A program made the translations under genes and the position numbers. Below are positions 9,202 to 17,965 of a stretch of DNA of 64,000 nt, piece after piece. The DNA is from Piezodorus guildinii. Lineage: Eukaryota; Arthropoda; Insecta; Hemiptera; Pentatomidae. The notes under the pieces were generated by a model. It had not been told where the DNA came from. It saw nothing but the letters and a program-made list of their open reading frames with translations, and did no database searches. The first letter of the stretch is position 1. Each line of letters starts with the position of its first letter. The DNA lies in NCBI GenBank assembly GCA_023052935.1, contig CM041292.1, positions 102,739,906 to 102,803,905 on the forward strand. Reading direction: 5' to 3'.

Positions 9202-11886
9202 TTACAACAGGTCGCGGGGCCACTGCCGTTTCAACCTTCTAGGTGGGTTGTATGGATGAGTGGAGCTGGATAGGGATTGAGCTAGAGGATTAGGATGATG
9301 AAATAGGTTCTGGTGGAATTTGGAAAATTTGGATGGAATTAGGTCTGAAATAAATGGAACATTAAGGTCGTGGTGCAAGGTATAGTTGGAGACATAATAA
9401 GGAGCATTTACTATTGTACGGAGGACTTTGGATTGAAAGGATTGAATGCGTTTGATGTTAGTACGTTTAGCTGTCCCCCACAGTTCAAGTCCGTAGGTCC
9501 AAATGGGCTTCAGTATTGTCTTGTAGATTAATAATTTGTTGTCAGCTGTAAGTTCAGATTTTCTGTTGAGTAGTCGGTATAACTGTCCGAATCGTCGGTT
9601 GAGTTCTTGTCTTTTAAGTCTTGTATGTGGGTTCCAAGTCAATCTTTTGTCTAATAGTAAGCCAAGATACCGGACTGTATCTGAAGGAGGAATTGGAATG
9701 GAATTGAAGTAAACTGGCGGACAGGAGTTTCGTCGAAGAGTGAAGGTTACGTGTTTGCATTTGGCTTCGTTCACCTTAATGCGCCAAGCATTACACCAGT
9801 CTTCGATAAGAGAAAGGTGTCTTTGCAGGTTTAAGGATGCTGTTTCAGGATTGGAACTGGATGATAGGATGGCGGTGTCGTCTGCAAAAGTTGCCAGAAA
9901 GGTATCAGGATGTGTAGGAATATCAGCAGTGTAAAGGATGTAGAGGACGGGTCCCAAGACGCTGCCTTGAGGAACACCGGCCTCAACGGGATAAAGGTTA
10001 GAAAATTCTACACCACAGCGAACGCGGAAGGAACGGTTTGAGAGATAGGATCGGAGAATGAGGTATAGAGACTGGGGTAAATGGGTTTTCAGCTTGAAGA
10101 GTAATCCAGTGTGCCATACCCGGTCAAAAGCTTGCGCAATGTCCAGAAACGCACCAGAACAATACTCTTTGCATTCAAGAGCTGAGGAAATATGGTCTAC
10201 AACTCGGAGCCCCTGTTGAACTGTGGAATGCTGAGGACGGAATCCAAACTGATGGGAAGGAAGATTTTGAGATTCTAATATGGGTAGGATACGTTTAAGA
10301 AGAAGCCTTTCGAAGATTTTTGAGAGGATGGGGAGTAGACTAATAGGCCTGTAGGATGAAGTGTTGTTGGAAGGTTTGCCTGGTTTTAGAAAAAGAATGA
10401 TAGTGGAATGTTTCCATAACAGAGGAAAATAGGTGGTGCGTAGGATGCAGTTGTAAATATAAGTAAGGAATATAACAGCTTTCTGCGGAAGTTGTCGGAG
10501 GATCTGGGGAGTAAGGAGATCGTGTCCAGGAGATTTACGGAGGGTCAGTTTTTGGAGAAGATATTTGACCTCAGAGGGATTAATAGCTTTAGGAGGTAGG
10601 GAAAGTGGAATTGGTGACATAAGAAAGTCTTGCACTGTTGCGGTGTGATTGGCGTGGGATTCCGGGTGAGGAGTGAAAACTTTGGAGAGGTGTGTGGCGA
10701 ATTCCTCGGCTTTATCTTCATCAGACGCAGCCCAGGAGTCATCACAACGTCGGAGAGGATGGGAAACTTGATGGTATTTTAGGATCTTTTTCGTGATATT
10801 CCACAGGGAATTATCACGAGCTGATAGAGAGGAGAGGTAGGAATTAAAGGACTGGGAACGGAAGGTCGCCAACTCCCTCTTCAATTGTCTACAATAGAAG
10901 TTATAGGAGCGGCGATCTGTTGGGTGTCGGGTGCGCTGCCATAATGATCTTGCTCGGCGTTTGGTATGGATGAGGTCTATAATATGTTGTGGAAAATGAT
11001 TTTGGTGAGGATTTATATTGGAGTGTTTAGGAGAGGAGGCAGTCCAGACAGCTTGTTGGATGGCGGTGGTAAAGGAATAGACGGAATTATCTAGGTCATC
11101 TGGGGTTTCGAGGGTTACTCTGAGGTCAATATTATCGGTTAGGATTTGGCGGAAAAGGTTCCAGTTGACAGGGCCTCGGATGAATGATGGTGGAATGGGT
11201 TTTGGAATTGGAGTGAGAGATACTTTTAGGATCAGTGGACTATGGTCTGAGGATAGTTCATCAAGGCGAGTTACAGACAAGTTGAGGGAGCCTAATCCGC
11301 TGTGGATAAAGAAGTCGAGGATGTCAGGATTGCGGTTAGGATCGGTTGGCCAGTAGGTAGGGGAGTCAGGAGGCAGGATATTAAAATTTCGGGAGTTGAG
11401 TGCAGACAGCAAATTTCGTCCCCGAGAATTCGTGGTTCTGGAACCCCACTGCTGATGCTTGGCGTTTAAGTCTGCACCCAGAATGAAGCAATTTCCTAAG
11501 GAATCCAGGATGGATACAAATTCGGAATTGGAAATGGAATGTTTAGGAGGGCAATATGCAGATGTGAGGGTTACCGGAAAGGAAAAAGTCTTGATTACTA
11601 TTGCTGTGGCTTGTAGGAAATCATAGGTGGGAAGTGGGAGTAAATGATGAGAGAGGGATTGGTGGACAATGATAGCAGAACCGGCATGGGCTTTGCCGTC
11701 TGGGTGGTCAGTACGGTATGTCATATACTGCGGTATTTTGAAGTAATGTTTAGTGGTTAGTCTTGTTTCAGTTATAAGTGCAACATCGATTGTTTTGTCT
11801 TGCAACAACGCTGTCAGTTCGTCAGTATGATTTCTAACACCATTCGCATTCCAAAGGAGAATGGATAAGGAGTTAGGTGAATTCAT
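9202..11886 (-). CDS. LINE-A copy 1 ORF2: endonuclease and reverse transcriptase
   Basis: 894 residues without interruption. Apurinic-endonuclease-like domain: N14, E40, D139/N141 (G-A-D-L-N-A-K), and D214-H215 in S-S-D-H-S-P. It would nick the target DNA. Reverse transcriptase: palm motif L-D-I-A-Q-A-F-D at 581-588 and F-A-D-D at 667-670, with A-G-V-P-Q-G-S-V-L-G-P between. The C-terminal 180 residues are basic and end R-R-L-K-R-Q-W-P-R-D-L-L, an ending shared with the other LINE-A and LINE-B copies. The start ATG directly abuts the ORF1 stop. No RNase H domain is present, as usual for Jockey elements. By inspection this copy could encode active protein. Confidence 0.95.
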   Translation of the reverse strand: MNSPNSLSILLWNANGVRNHTDELTALLQDKTIDVALITETRLTTKHYFKIPQYMTYRTDHPDGKAHAGSAIIVHQSLSHHLLPLPTYDFLQATAIVIKTFSFPVTLTSAYCPPKHSISNSEFVSILDSLGNCFILGADLNAKHQQWGSRTTNSRGRNLLSALNSRNFNILPPDSPTYWPTDPNRNPDILDFFIHSGLGSLNLSVTRLDELSSDHSPLILKVSLTPIPKPIPPSFIRGPVNWNLFRQILTDNIDLRVTLETPDDLDNSVYSFTTAIQQAVWTASSPKHSNINPHQNHFPQHIIDLIHTKRRARSLWQRTRHPTDRRSYNFYCRQLKRELATFRSQSFNSYLSSLSARDNSLWNITKKILKYHQVSHPLRRCDDSWAASDEDKAEEFATHLSKVFTPHPESHANHTATVQDFLMSPIPLSLPPKAINPSEVKYLLQKLTLRKSPGHDLLTPQILRQLPQKAVIFLTYIYNCILRTTYFPLLWKHSTIILFLKPGKPSNNTSSYRPISLLPILSKIFERLLLKRILPILESQNLPSHQFGFRPQHSTVQQGLRVVDHISSALECKEYCSGAFLDIAQAFDRVWHTGLLFKLKTHLPQSLYLILRSYLSNRSFRVRCGVEFSNLYPVEAGVPQGSVLGPVLYILYTADIPTHPDTFLATFADDTAILSSSSNPETASLNLQRHLSLIEDWCNAWRIKVNEAKCKHVTFTLRRNSCPPVYFNSIPIPPSDTVRYLGLLLDKRLTWNPHTRLKRQELNRRFGQLYRLLNRKSELTADNKLLIYKTILKPIWTYGLELWGTAKRTNIKRIQSFQSKVLRTIVNAPYYVSNYTLHHDLNVPFISDLIPSKFSKFHQNLFHHPNPLAQSLSSSTHPYNPPRRLKRQWPRDLL

Positions 11887-12230
11887 TTAAGGATTTTTCA
11901 AGGCAGGGATTAAATTTGATACTAGATTTGTAAGGAGTGATATAAGCGGCATAACAAGAGATTTCATTTCGGAGATGAACGATGTCATTAGACTGGTAAG
12001 ATCTGTGACGTTTGATGGTGAAGGGATATGAGGAATTTGATGTTGAGGAGTTTTTTGAAGATTAGGTAAACTTTGAGAAGTAGATTGTTGTACAATAGAT
12101 TGAGATTGTTGAAGAAAACGTTGTTCCGGCAGTGCCTCGACTTCATGATTCTGGTTTCCACCTCCAAGCAAGTGGGCAAATGACACGTTAGAATTTACAA
12201 GTTTAGATGGTTCTCTCCTGCTTCTGGTTG
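11887..12230 (-). pseudogene. LINE-A copy 1 ORF1, C-terminal fragment
   Basis: The frame is open from the insertion edge at 12230 to a TAA at 11887-11889, about 113 codons, with no ATG at its start because the element is 5'-truncated. It reads through V-S-F-A-H-L-L-G-G-G, then a Gln/Ser/Pro-rich stretch and a hydrophobic, leucine-rich end. In Jockey-type elements ORF1 encodes an RNA-binding Gag-like protein with zinc knuckles, and that part is missing here. The stop is immediately followed, in the same frame, by the ATG of ORF2. Confidence 0.7.
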
Positions 12231-12272
12231 GTGAGCTTCGCTATCTCCAACTATACCCACGTCAAACTTATT
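12231..12272 (+). repeat. 42-bp target-site duplication, right copy
   Basis: Partner of 8901-8942; 42 of 42 bases match. It marks the 5' side of the LINE, since the LINE is on the minus strand. Confidence 0.95.
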
Positions 12273-12839
12273 ATTGGCAAAACACCTTTCGTATTTATTT
12301 AACATCTTCATAATGTCATGCTTTTTATTTTCATCCAAATATTCTAAATTTACTTCTAAGGAATTATTATCATTTCCGAACGATTTCAATATAGATTTAT
12401 CTTCTCTGGTTACAACTTTCGAAGAATCCTTGTCAATTCTCGCGCTTTTCACTTCGATTATGCTGTCCTTTGTTTTCTGTTTAATTCTTAGATTTTCATC
12501 TTGTATAAGTTTAAACTTCTTTATAGCATCTAAACCAAGTAATAAATCGTAATTGAAGTTACTATTTTTAACAACATATAGGTTAAGTGTATCTTCTATA
12601 TCCCCTATTTTTAAACGAAGGCTAGCCCGGCTTTTGCAAAAATTCACACCACTGATAGTTTTCAAAATACTTCTATTAGAGAGCAATTTCGATTTCAATA
12701 AGCGAACAAGCTTTTCATTAACCAATGAACAAGTAGAACCGTTATCATAAACAGCTGTTACTACTTTATTTCTGTCCACTTCTACGTTAATCTTGATTAA
12801 TGTACATGGTGTGAGCTTTTCCGGGCAATTTAGTTTTTT
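12231..12839 (-). CDS. pol: pol, N-terminal part: aspartic protease
   Basis: The frame entered after the -1 slip is open from 12839, with no ATG needed. The aspartic protease active site appears as D-N-G-S-T in place of the usual D-S/T-G, followed about 55 residues later by the flexible L-L-L-G-L-D-A motif. The protease would cut Gag-Pol in the particle. The frame then enters the linker to the reverse transcriptase and is cut by the nested LINE at 12230. The last 14 codons (12231-12272) are duplicated at 8901-8942. The frame runs on into LINE sequence and ends at 12195. The asparagine after the catalytic aspartate is worth noting, but such variants occur. Confidence 0.85.
12830..12839 (-). 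other. -1 ribosomal frameshift signal at the gag-pol junction
   Basis: In gag frame the last codons are TCA AAA AAC TAA, so the heptamer A AAA AAC (12833-12839) directly precedes the stop. Slipping back one base gives AAA AAA CTA AAT TGC, which is exactly the open frame leading into the protease. A AAA AAC is a classic X XXY YYZ slippery site (as in MMTV gag-pro). No clear downstream stem or pseudoknot was found by eye. Confidence 0.75.
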
Positions 12840-14003
12840 GAACTCTCTTCATTTTGAATTTCAATTCCCGAAAGATCAGTTTTCAAGCCGTCATCCAGTT
12901 CCGTCATATTAACTACATTTTTATTTTGATACGGTTTATTTCTGCATACTGACGTTGGATGAAAACGATTTTTAAAACCAAGTTCCTCGCATATGGTGCA
13001 TGGTCTTCTCTCCATAGCATTTACTTTTTCCGTTTTTCTTTTCACCATGTCAGTCTTCTTCGTCTCTACATTTTGTTTTTTTTCCAATATTTTCTTCATC
13101 ACGTAAGAATCATTAAAATTTTTCATTTCTCTCAAAATATCATTTACTCTCTCTATATTACCCCTATTAAGCCTATCCTGAACATCTAGGGGTAAATTAT
13201 ACACTATTTGATATACTCTATACATTTCGGGCATATCTTTGTCAGCTTCCAAAAGCAAACGTTCTTTCTTGAGAACATAATCGATCAGCGAACCGAACAT
13301 ATACTTGTAATTGAATAATGTGCGAATCGCCGTCCAACCCTTTCTGCCATAAACTAATAAAAATGAATTTTTCCAAACTTCCCAATCAGCTATTGGTAAT
13401 TTAATTAAACTTGAACCGTACCATTCTTTTGCATTACCATCCATAAACAACTTTAAAGCTTCTACCCTGGTGGAACCATCAAATATCTTAAATCTGATAC
13501 ATTCCTTCTCAAAAGAGGTTATCCAATTTAAAGCTTCTTCCGTTCCATTAAACTTGCTTAAAAGAAATTTGTGTTCTATTTCACTTAAAGTTACTGCATA
13601 AGTAGTTGAAATACGGTCCTCTAATTCCTTAATACGTTTGATCAAAAAAACCTCGTTGGCTGTTTTTGTTTCTCCTAATGCAATATCCATAGCACTAGCT
13701 TCATCTACATTATATTCTTCTAAATAGTGATCACTAATTCTGAAGTTATCATCTTCATCTAAATATTTATTTTTCAATTCCTGTTTAAAAGCAATAGCAA
13801 CTTTTCTATAACCTCCTAATTTAGTGATAGAATTTTTCATACTCAATTGTTTTACTTGCTAATAGTTCTTTGTGCAAGTCCAAATCCTTTAACTGCTCTG
13901 GTAAACTGTACCATACAACCTTGTCCACAGACAGAGCAGTTAACTCATACTTTGCTTCTCCTCTCTTGACAATATGGACATGAAGTTTCTTACTTGAAGC
14001 CAT
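12830..14003 (-). pseudogene. gag: gag of the gypsy element, frame broken near the N terminus
   Basis: Structural protein that would package the element RNA. The first frame starts with ATG at 14001-14003, 24 bases inside the LTR, and runs to 13821. The main frame continues to 12830 in another register. The overlap holds a GAAAAAT run where one extra A would explain the shift. The main part has a retrotransposon Gag core (around W-I-T-S-F-E-K-E and K-E-W-Y) and a C-terminal zinc-knuckle-like motif of form Cx2Cx9Hx4C (C-T-I-C ... H-P-T-S-V-C). The total is near 390 codons. A programmed shift so close to the N terminus would be unusual, so mutation is the simpler reading. The gag stop TAA follows a slippery heptamer. 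Confidence 0.85.
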
Positions 14004-14007
14004 AGTT

Positions 14008-14027
14008 GAGTAGACTTTTATTCAATT
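14008..14027 (-). promoter_or_regulatory. Primer-binding site candidate, possibly self-primed
   Basis: The first bases after the 5' LTR read AATTGAATAAAAGTC. They do not start with TGG, as a site pairing with the CCA end of an intact tRNA would. They are complementary to GACTTTTTATTCAATT inside the LTR (14152-14167): 12 contiguous pairs, one bulged T, then three more. This is the arrangement used by Tf1-type self-priming elements. The primer identity is inference. Confidence 0.5.
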
Positions 14028-14300
14028 TGTAATTCTTAAAGAAAGTAGACTTTAGACGATTCTAAAATAGTAGTTTATTATTAATTACAATATACAAAAG
14101 TAGATACATACAAACAGAATGAACATATAAACAACTTACCTAAAATAGTAGAATTGAATAAAAAGTCCCTTTCTACTCTATCTAGATGCTAACCGTCAGA
14201 GATCATATGTAACCTACCCAATGTTTAAAAACACATGTGATCACACTTTCTCACTATGATAAATGGCAACACTATCTACAACTAAATTATGATTATAATT

Positions 14301-14304
<4 letters not shown>
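14028..14304 (-). repeat. 5' LTR of the gypsy element
   Basis: A 277-bp LTR, TG...CA on the minus strand, differing from the left LTR at two bases. An AATAAA signal lies at 14074-14079 in transcript sense. The segment 14152-14167 is complementary, with one bulge, to the sequence just downstream of the LTR. No clear TATA box was identified. Confidence 0.95.
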
Positions 14305-14337
<33 letters not shown>

Positions 14338-14400
14338 GTTTTTTATCTATTATTTTTTATCGCTAAAAAGATAAAAATGAAAAATTTTAAGTTCTGTTCT
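14305..14400 (+). mobile_element. M1 repeat, right part of the split copy
   Basis: Begins with a TA run (to about 14335) and then TTCGTTTTTTATC, matching the M1 position reached at the left edge of the gypsy element. The remainder of this copy fades out by about 14400. Confidence 0.5.
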
Positions 14401-15200
14401 ATTCCTTAAAATGAATAGAGGTTACAGAAAAAAAAGAATAATTCATAAATGAAAAGAAAAAATCTATAATTATACATGTTGGAGGTAAGGAAAAAAACAA
14501 ACAAACAAATAAACAACAATAACTCATCGTGGCTATTTAGAATATACCGTAATTTTGGTTCATATTTTTCCATGTAAAGTGCTACCGTCACCGTTACGGC
14601 TACCGTAAAGTCTTCTTCACAAGACTTACATCAAGCCCATTAAAGTACAGTTTTTCATATCAATAAAAATAATGTAAAATGTAATAAATAAAGTTGTATA
14701 ATTATTGCAGACAGGTATAGGCCGAATGATAAATTGATACGTGATGAGACATGAGGAAAACAAACTCCCAGTAGTACATTAACCCTACACAAACTAATGC
14801 GTCTGAGTTTGAAGATCACCCTTCCAGGTTATATCAGAGGTCATTTGTAGGAAATGGGTTATTTGAAATAACTGGTTTAACGAGCCTATAGATTATGTAA
14901 CCAGTTGACTTGCCGATTTGATTCATAATCAGCTGTAGCTGCTTCCTGATAACCTGCCGGCCTTAAACCTGCCAGTGGCTCTATTCTTGGCTTTTCCTCT
15001 CCCTGATCTTCCTGCTTCTATTGATTCTCCTTTATTGTTTACAATTTATACACTGTGATGTCACGTATAGTATAGCTCAGGAAGGCGCCTAGATGGAGGG
15101 TTTAAAACAAAAGTCTTTAAGGGAACAACGACTTTAAGAGAGCGTCTATAACCCATTTTAAGAGCATCTTAAAGGGGAAAGCTACATGTTCTCTTATGAA
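14401..15200. other. No gene seen
   Basis: AT-rich DNA. A short imperfect repeat of CTACCGTMA-type triplets occurs near 14580-14610. No open frame with a recognisable motif. Confidence 0.6.
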
Positions 15201-15219
15201 CTTATCCCCGCATACTATG

Positions 15220-15745
15220 CAGCGATTTTATTTATCGACTCGACAGCTGCCCTTGGCCCCTCTCAACTGCCCTTTCCCAATCATTACAGTCAGCAGCATG
15301 TCTGCTGGATACTCCTACCATCCTCTCGTGGTCTTACTCCTTCTGGGGTTCCATAATATAATTTCCTTGCGTCTCCACCTCCATACACTCTGATAACGTG
15401 TCCTTAATGAGAAACTCGGAGCACAAAATGAGAAACTCGGAGATCGTCAAAAAGGTCGTAGATCTCTTGATGTAGATCAAGACGGTACCATTCTCTCTAA
15501 CTGACCATATGATACGCCTCAACACTTCTCTTTTAAATATGTCGATCATTACAGCCAGGCTTTTGCTTAGGGGCCATGTCGCACTGGCATAGGTCAGTAC
15601 AGGTCGGATGGTTGTTTTGTATATAATCATTTTAGTACCCCTACTTAGAAGCTTACTTCGGCCCTTCAGTCCTTCACAGGGCTCCTTGATCGCCTTGAGG
15701 TATAATCCGGCGTGATAGTAAGGCAATAATTATCGCGACAATAAG
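15220..15745 (-). pseudogene. RTE-type LINE, C-terminal reverse-transcriptase fragment
   Basis: An open frame of 130 codons (15334-15726) contains K-M-I-I-Y-K-T-T-I-R-P-V-L-T-Y, the thumb-region signature of RTE-like LINEs (usually Y-K-T-x-I-R-P-V-x-x-Y-G), followed by F-K-R-E-V-L-R-R-I. Downstream, in a shifted frame, lies T-P-E-G-V-R-P-R, also typical of the family's C terminus. The palm domain and endonuclease are absent, so this is a 5'-truncated, frameshifted relic. Confidence 0.7.
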
Positions 15746-15867
15746 TGCGACTGACAGAGTTCAAAATGTTTTACTTATTCGCACTCTTGGCCGTATACCA
15801 TAAAGGTCGTTTTTGAGCTATACACTAAAATGATCGAGTTGGTAATTAATTAATGTTTTTACTTCCA

Positions 15868-16190
15868 CGTACCTATATATGATATGGGAATTTATAGCGA
15901 TCGTGAAAATTTTCGAATTTAAATTTTCACTGAAAATACACATTTTAGGGATCTCTAAGTCCAAAATACCAATTCTGTGTGTAAGTTTTGTAAACTAAAA
16001 TTTTATATCTTAAAAAAATTGGTAAAGCGGAAAAGACATTTGTGCACCTTTTTGCGATCTTCTCAAAAACACCTCTAACGATTTTGATTCATATAGATGT
16101 AAAAATGCCAACTAATTGATTTTCCATACACATTATATCTGCTACGATTTTCAGAAAAAATGTTGACACTTTTTAAGAAAAAAATGTAAA
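15868..16190 (-). mobile_element. M1 repeat, 3' part
   Basis: The reverse complement matches the last third of M1, including the AAATTCGAAAATTTTCACGATCG-like block preceding the end. The terminal inverted motif is degenerate here (TTACTTCCACGTACCT). Confidence 0.6.
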
Positions 16191-16419
16191 CTATTTTGTT
16201 GATTTATTTACACAAATGCATCTACCCTTATAGGATTATTAGCATGATACATTCTTATTTTTTAGCTCATAATATTTAACAATATATCAAATAAAGTTGG
16301 ATTATGAACATTTAGTCTTGTGATGTAACGAACTAGACCAAATTGTAGAGTTTACATTTTTTCGTAAACCTTAGTAACTTTTGCACGCATATTTCACAAT
16401 CACTAAGAACTAATTCTAG

Positions 16420-16680
16420 CTTGTTGCCAATGTCGAATTCTATTCTTGGACCGTTGAGGGCCTCGCCGTGCAGGATATGCTCCACGGTCAAAGGTGCATC
16501 GCAAATCCTGCAGGTCGATGGTTAGAGTTCCTTCTGAAGGTAGCTGTGGGTCATTGCCGTGTGTCCGCTTCTTAGTCTTGCCAGACCACTTCTTCGCGAC
16601 GATTTGTTCTTTATGAAGTTTTCCAGATCTCAGGAGCCTCTTTAATTTTTCCCATATTTTTCTTTTGTCTGGCTCCACTT
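16420..16680 (-). pseudogene. LINE C-terminal zinc-finger fragment, frameshifted
   Basis: In minus-strand frames one reads R-L-R-S-G-H-T-A-M-T-H, then C-R-I-C-D-A, then L-T-V-E-H-I-L. This is the RLRxGH ... CxxC ... EHIL pattern found after the RNase H or RT domain in I/R1-type LINEs. The pieces lie in different frames of a 91-codon open stretch, so the copy is broken. The clade is inferred only from these short motifs. Confidence 0.55.
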
Positions 16681-16689
16681 AGTGACCCA

Positions 16690-17498
16690 TGAAGCATAAA
16701 TCAATTTTGTTGATTATTTTGTAAAATATTAGGAACATTTTTGATAAAGGATCGTCTCATTATCAAATTCATTATCTCTAAATTTCTCCTCTTCGGAATA
16801 ATCCCCTATCATCAGGATATTTATCTTACATTCTCAAGTTGGATGTCAAAATATTCAAATTAATATAAATTTTTAACAAAAATATCAATATCAAATATTG
16901 ATAATATCAATATATATATAACTGAAGTTAAATAACTGTATATATTGCTTAATATTTTGTTATTAAGTTTCTGACTTATAATTAATGAATATTCAATGTG
17001 CATAGAGCTTTAATTTTGTTAAAAAATTTATGTCATACGACAAGAGTAATTGACGAGTTCTTTATAAGGAAGTTTTCTAAAATTAAAAAAAAAAAAGTTA
17101 TCGGATTACAAATCGTGTCCAGGATAAAGTAGTAGAAAAAAGTGACCGCCTGACATATATTGCCATGGAATTTCAATGTAAAAAACTAAAATAAGTATCA
17201 TAAATTATTATTTATCAACAAAGTGAATATTATTTTAAAACATGAATGCTGACTTAAGGTTTTCCTTTAATTCATTTCCGTATTCTTAATCCGTCCGCCC
17301 TTCCTGTATTAATGTATGCACACTTGGTTCTATATATTTTTTTCTTTATTATATTAGCTTAACATTTATTCTTCTATGCTAAAATGGGTTCCAGTTGTAC
17401 CAGTTGATATTACAATACAGTTTTTATTGCGATATTTGCTCAATGTCGCTCTACATTTAAGAATAACTTAAATGTACTAGAAAAATACATAAAGAACT
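16690..17498. other. No gene seen
   Basis: Very AT-rich with short A runs and TATA-like stretches. No motif, no long frame, no clear repeat end. Confidence 0.6.
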
Positions 17499-17965
17499 TG
17501 GAATCCGCACACAAGACTGAAACCACAAGAAACTGCTCGCCGCTTTCGCTTACTTCAACAGTTACTGGACAGAAGCTCTAACCTACCACTTAACTACAAA
17601 AGGCTCATCTATATTACCATCATAAGGCCTATCTGAACGTACGGAGTTGAGCTTTGGGGCTCTACTAAACCATCAAATTCTTCCCGTATTCAAATCCTTA
17701 CAATCCAAAATCCTTCGAAAAATCCTCAATGCTCCTTACTTTGTCACCAACAAACTCATCCGTAAAGACCTTAATGTCCCATATGTTGCTGATTTGGCTC
17801 GTACGAGGTATCATTCCTTCCATCACAAACTCCACTTTAACCCACTAGTTTGAATCCTTGTTTCCTCTTCCTTTCCTGACAATCCTCCGACACGTCTGAA
17901 AAGAAAATGGAGACCTTCTAGTGTAGATAATCTAATGGAGTGTTGCCAATGGGCATAATAAATTA
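17499..17965 (+). pseudogene. LINE-B, 5'-truncated 3' fragment
   Basis: Starts at T-W-N-P-H-T-R-L-K and follows the LINE-B C-terminal domain (compare 24365-25520). Changes include a TGA in place of the tryptophan of R-P-I-W-T-Y and later frameshifts. The frame 17647-17853 is the best-preserved piece (L-Q-S-K-I-L-R-K-I-L-N-A-P-Y-F-V). It ends with the family's 3' UTR and no clear poly(A). Confidence 0.8.

Larger units (their letters stand above)
8943..12230 (-). mobile_element. LINE-A copy 1, Jockey-type, nested in gypsy pol
   Basis: A non-LTR retrotransposon of 3,288 bp inserted in pol and flanked by a perfect 42-bp duplication. It is 5'-truncated within ORF1. The order is partial ORF1, ORF2 with endonuclease and reverse transcriptase, a 260-bp 3' UTR and a (TTG)7 tail. 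Jockey-clade placement rests on ORF2 motifs such as V-P-Q-G-S-V-L-G-P and Y-T-A-D-I-P. ORF2 is intact and the duplication is undamaged, so this insertion is young and postdates the gypsy insertion. Confidence 0.95.
6123..14304 (-). mobile_element. Ty3/gypsy LTR retrotransposon carrying a nested LINE
   Basis: A complete LTR element read on the minus strand: 5' LTR (14028-14304), gag, protease, reverse transcriptase, RNase H, integrase, 3' LTR (6123-6399). The order PR-RT-RH-IN is that of Ty3/gypsy elements. A LINE of 3,288 bp sits inside pol; without it and its duplicated target the element would be about 4.85 kb. No envelope-like ORF is present. The LTRs differ at only two positions, so insertion was recent. 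The gag reading frame is broken once near its N terminus. The target was a TA-rich site in an M1 repeat, so the short target duplication cannot be delimited. Confidence 0.95.

Noticed and set aside
12195..12230. Extra C-terminal residues on the protease frame
   Set aside because: These codons are LINE-A sequence read in the pol frame beyond the insertion edge, not part of pol.
13821..14003. Programmed frameshift near the gag N terminus
   Set aside because: A slip in a plain A run this early in gag would be unusual, and a one-base insertion explains it more simply. Kept only as a low-interest finding.
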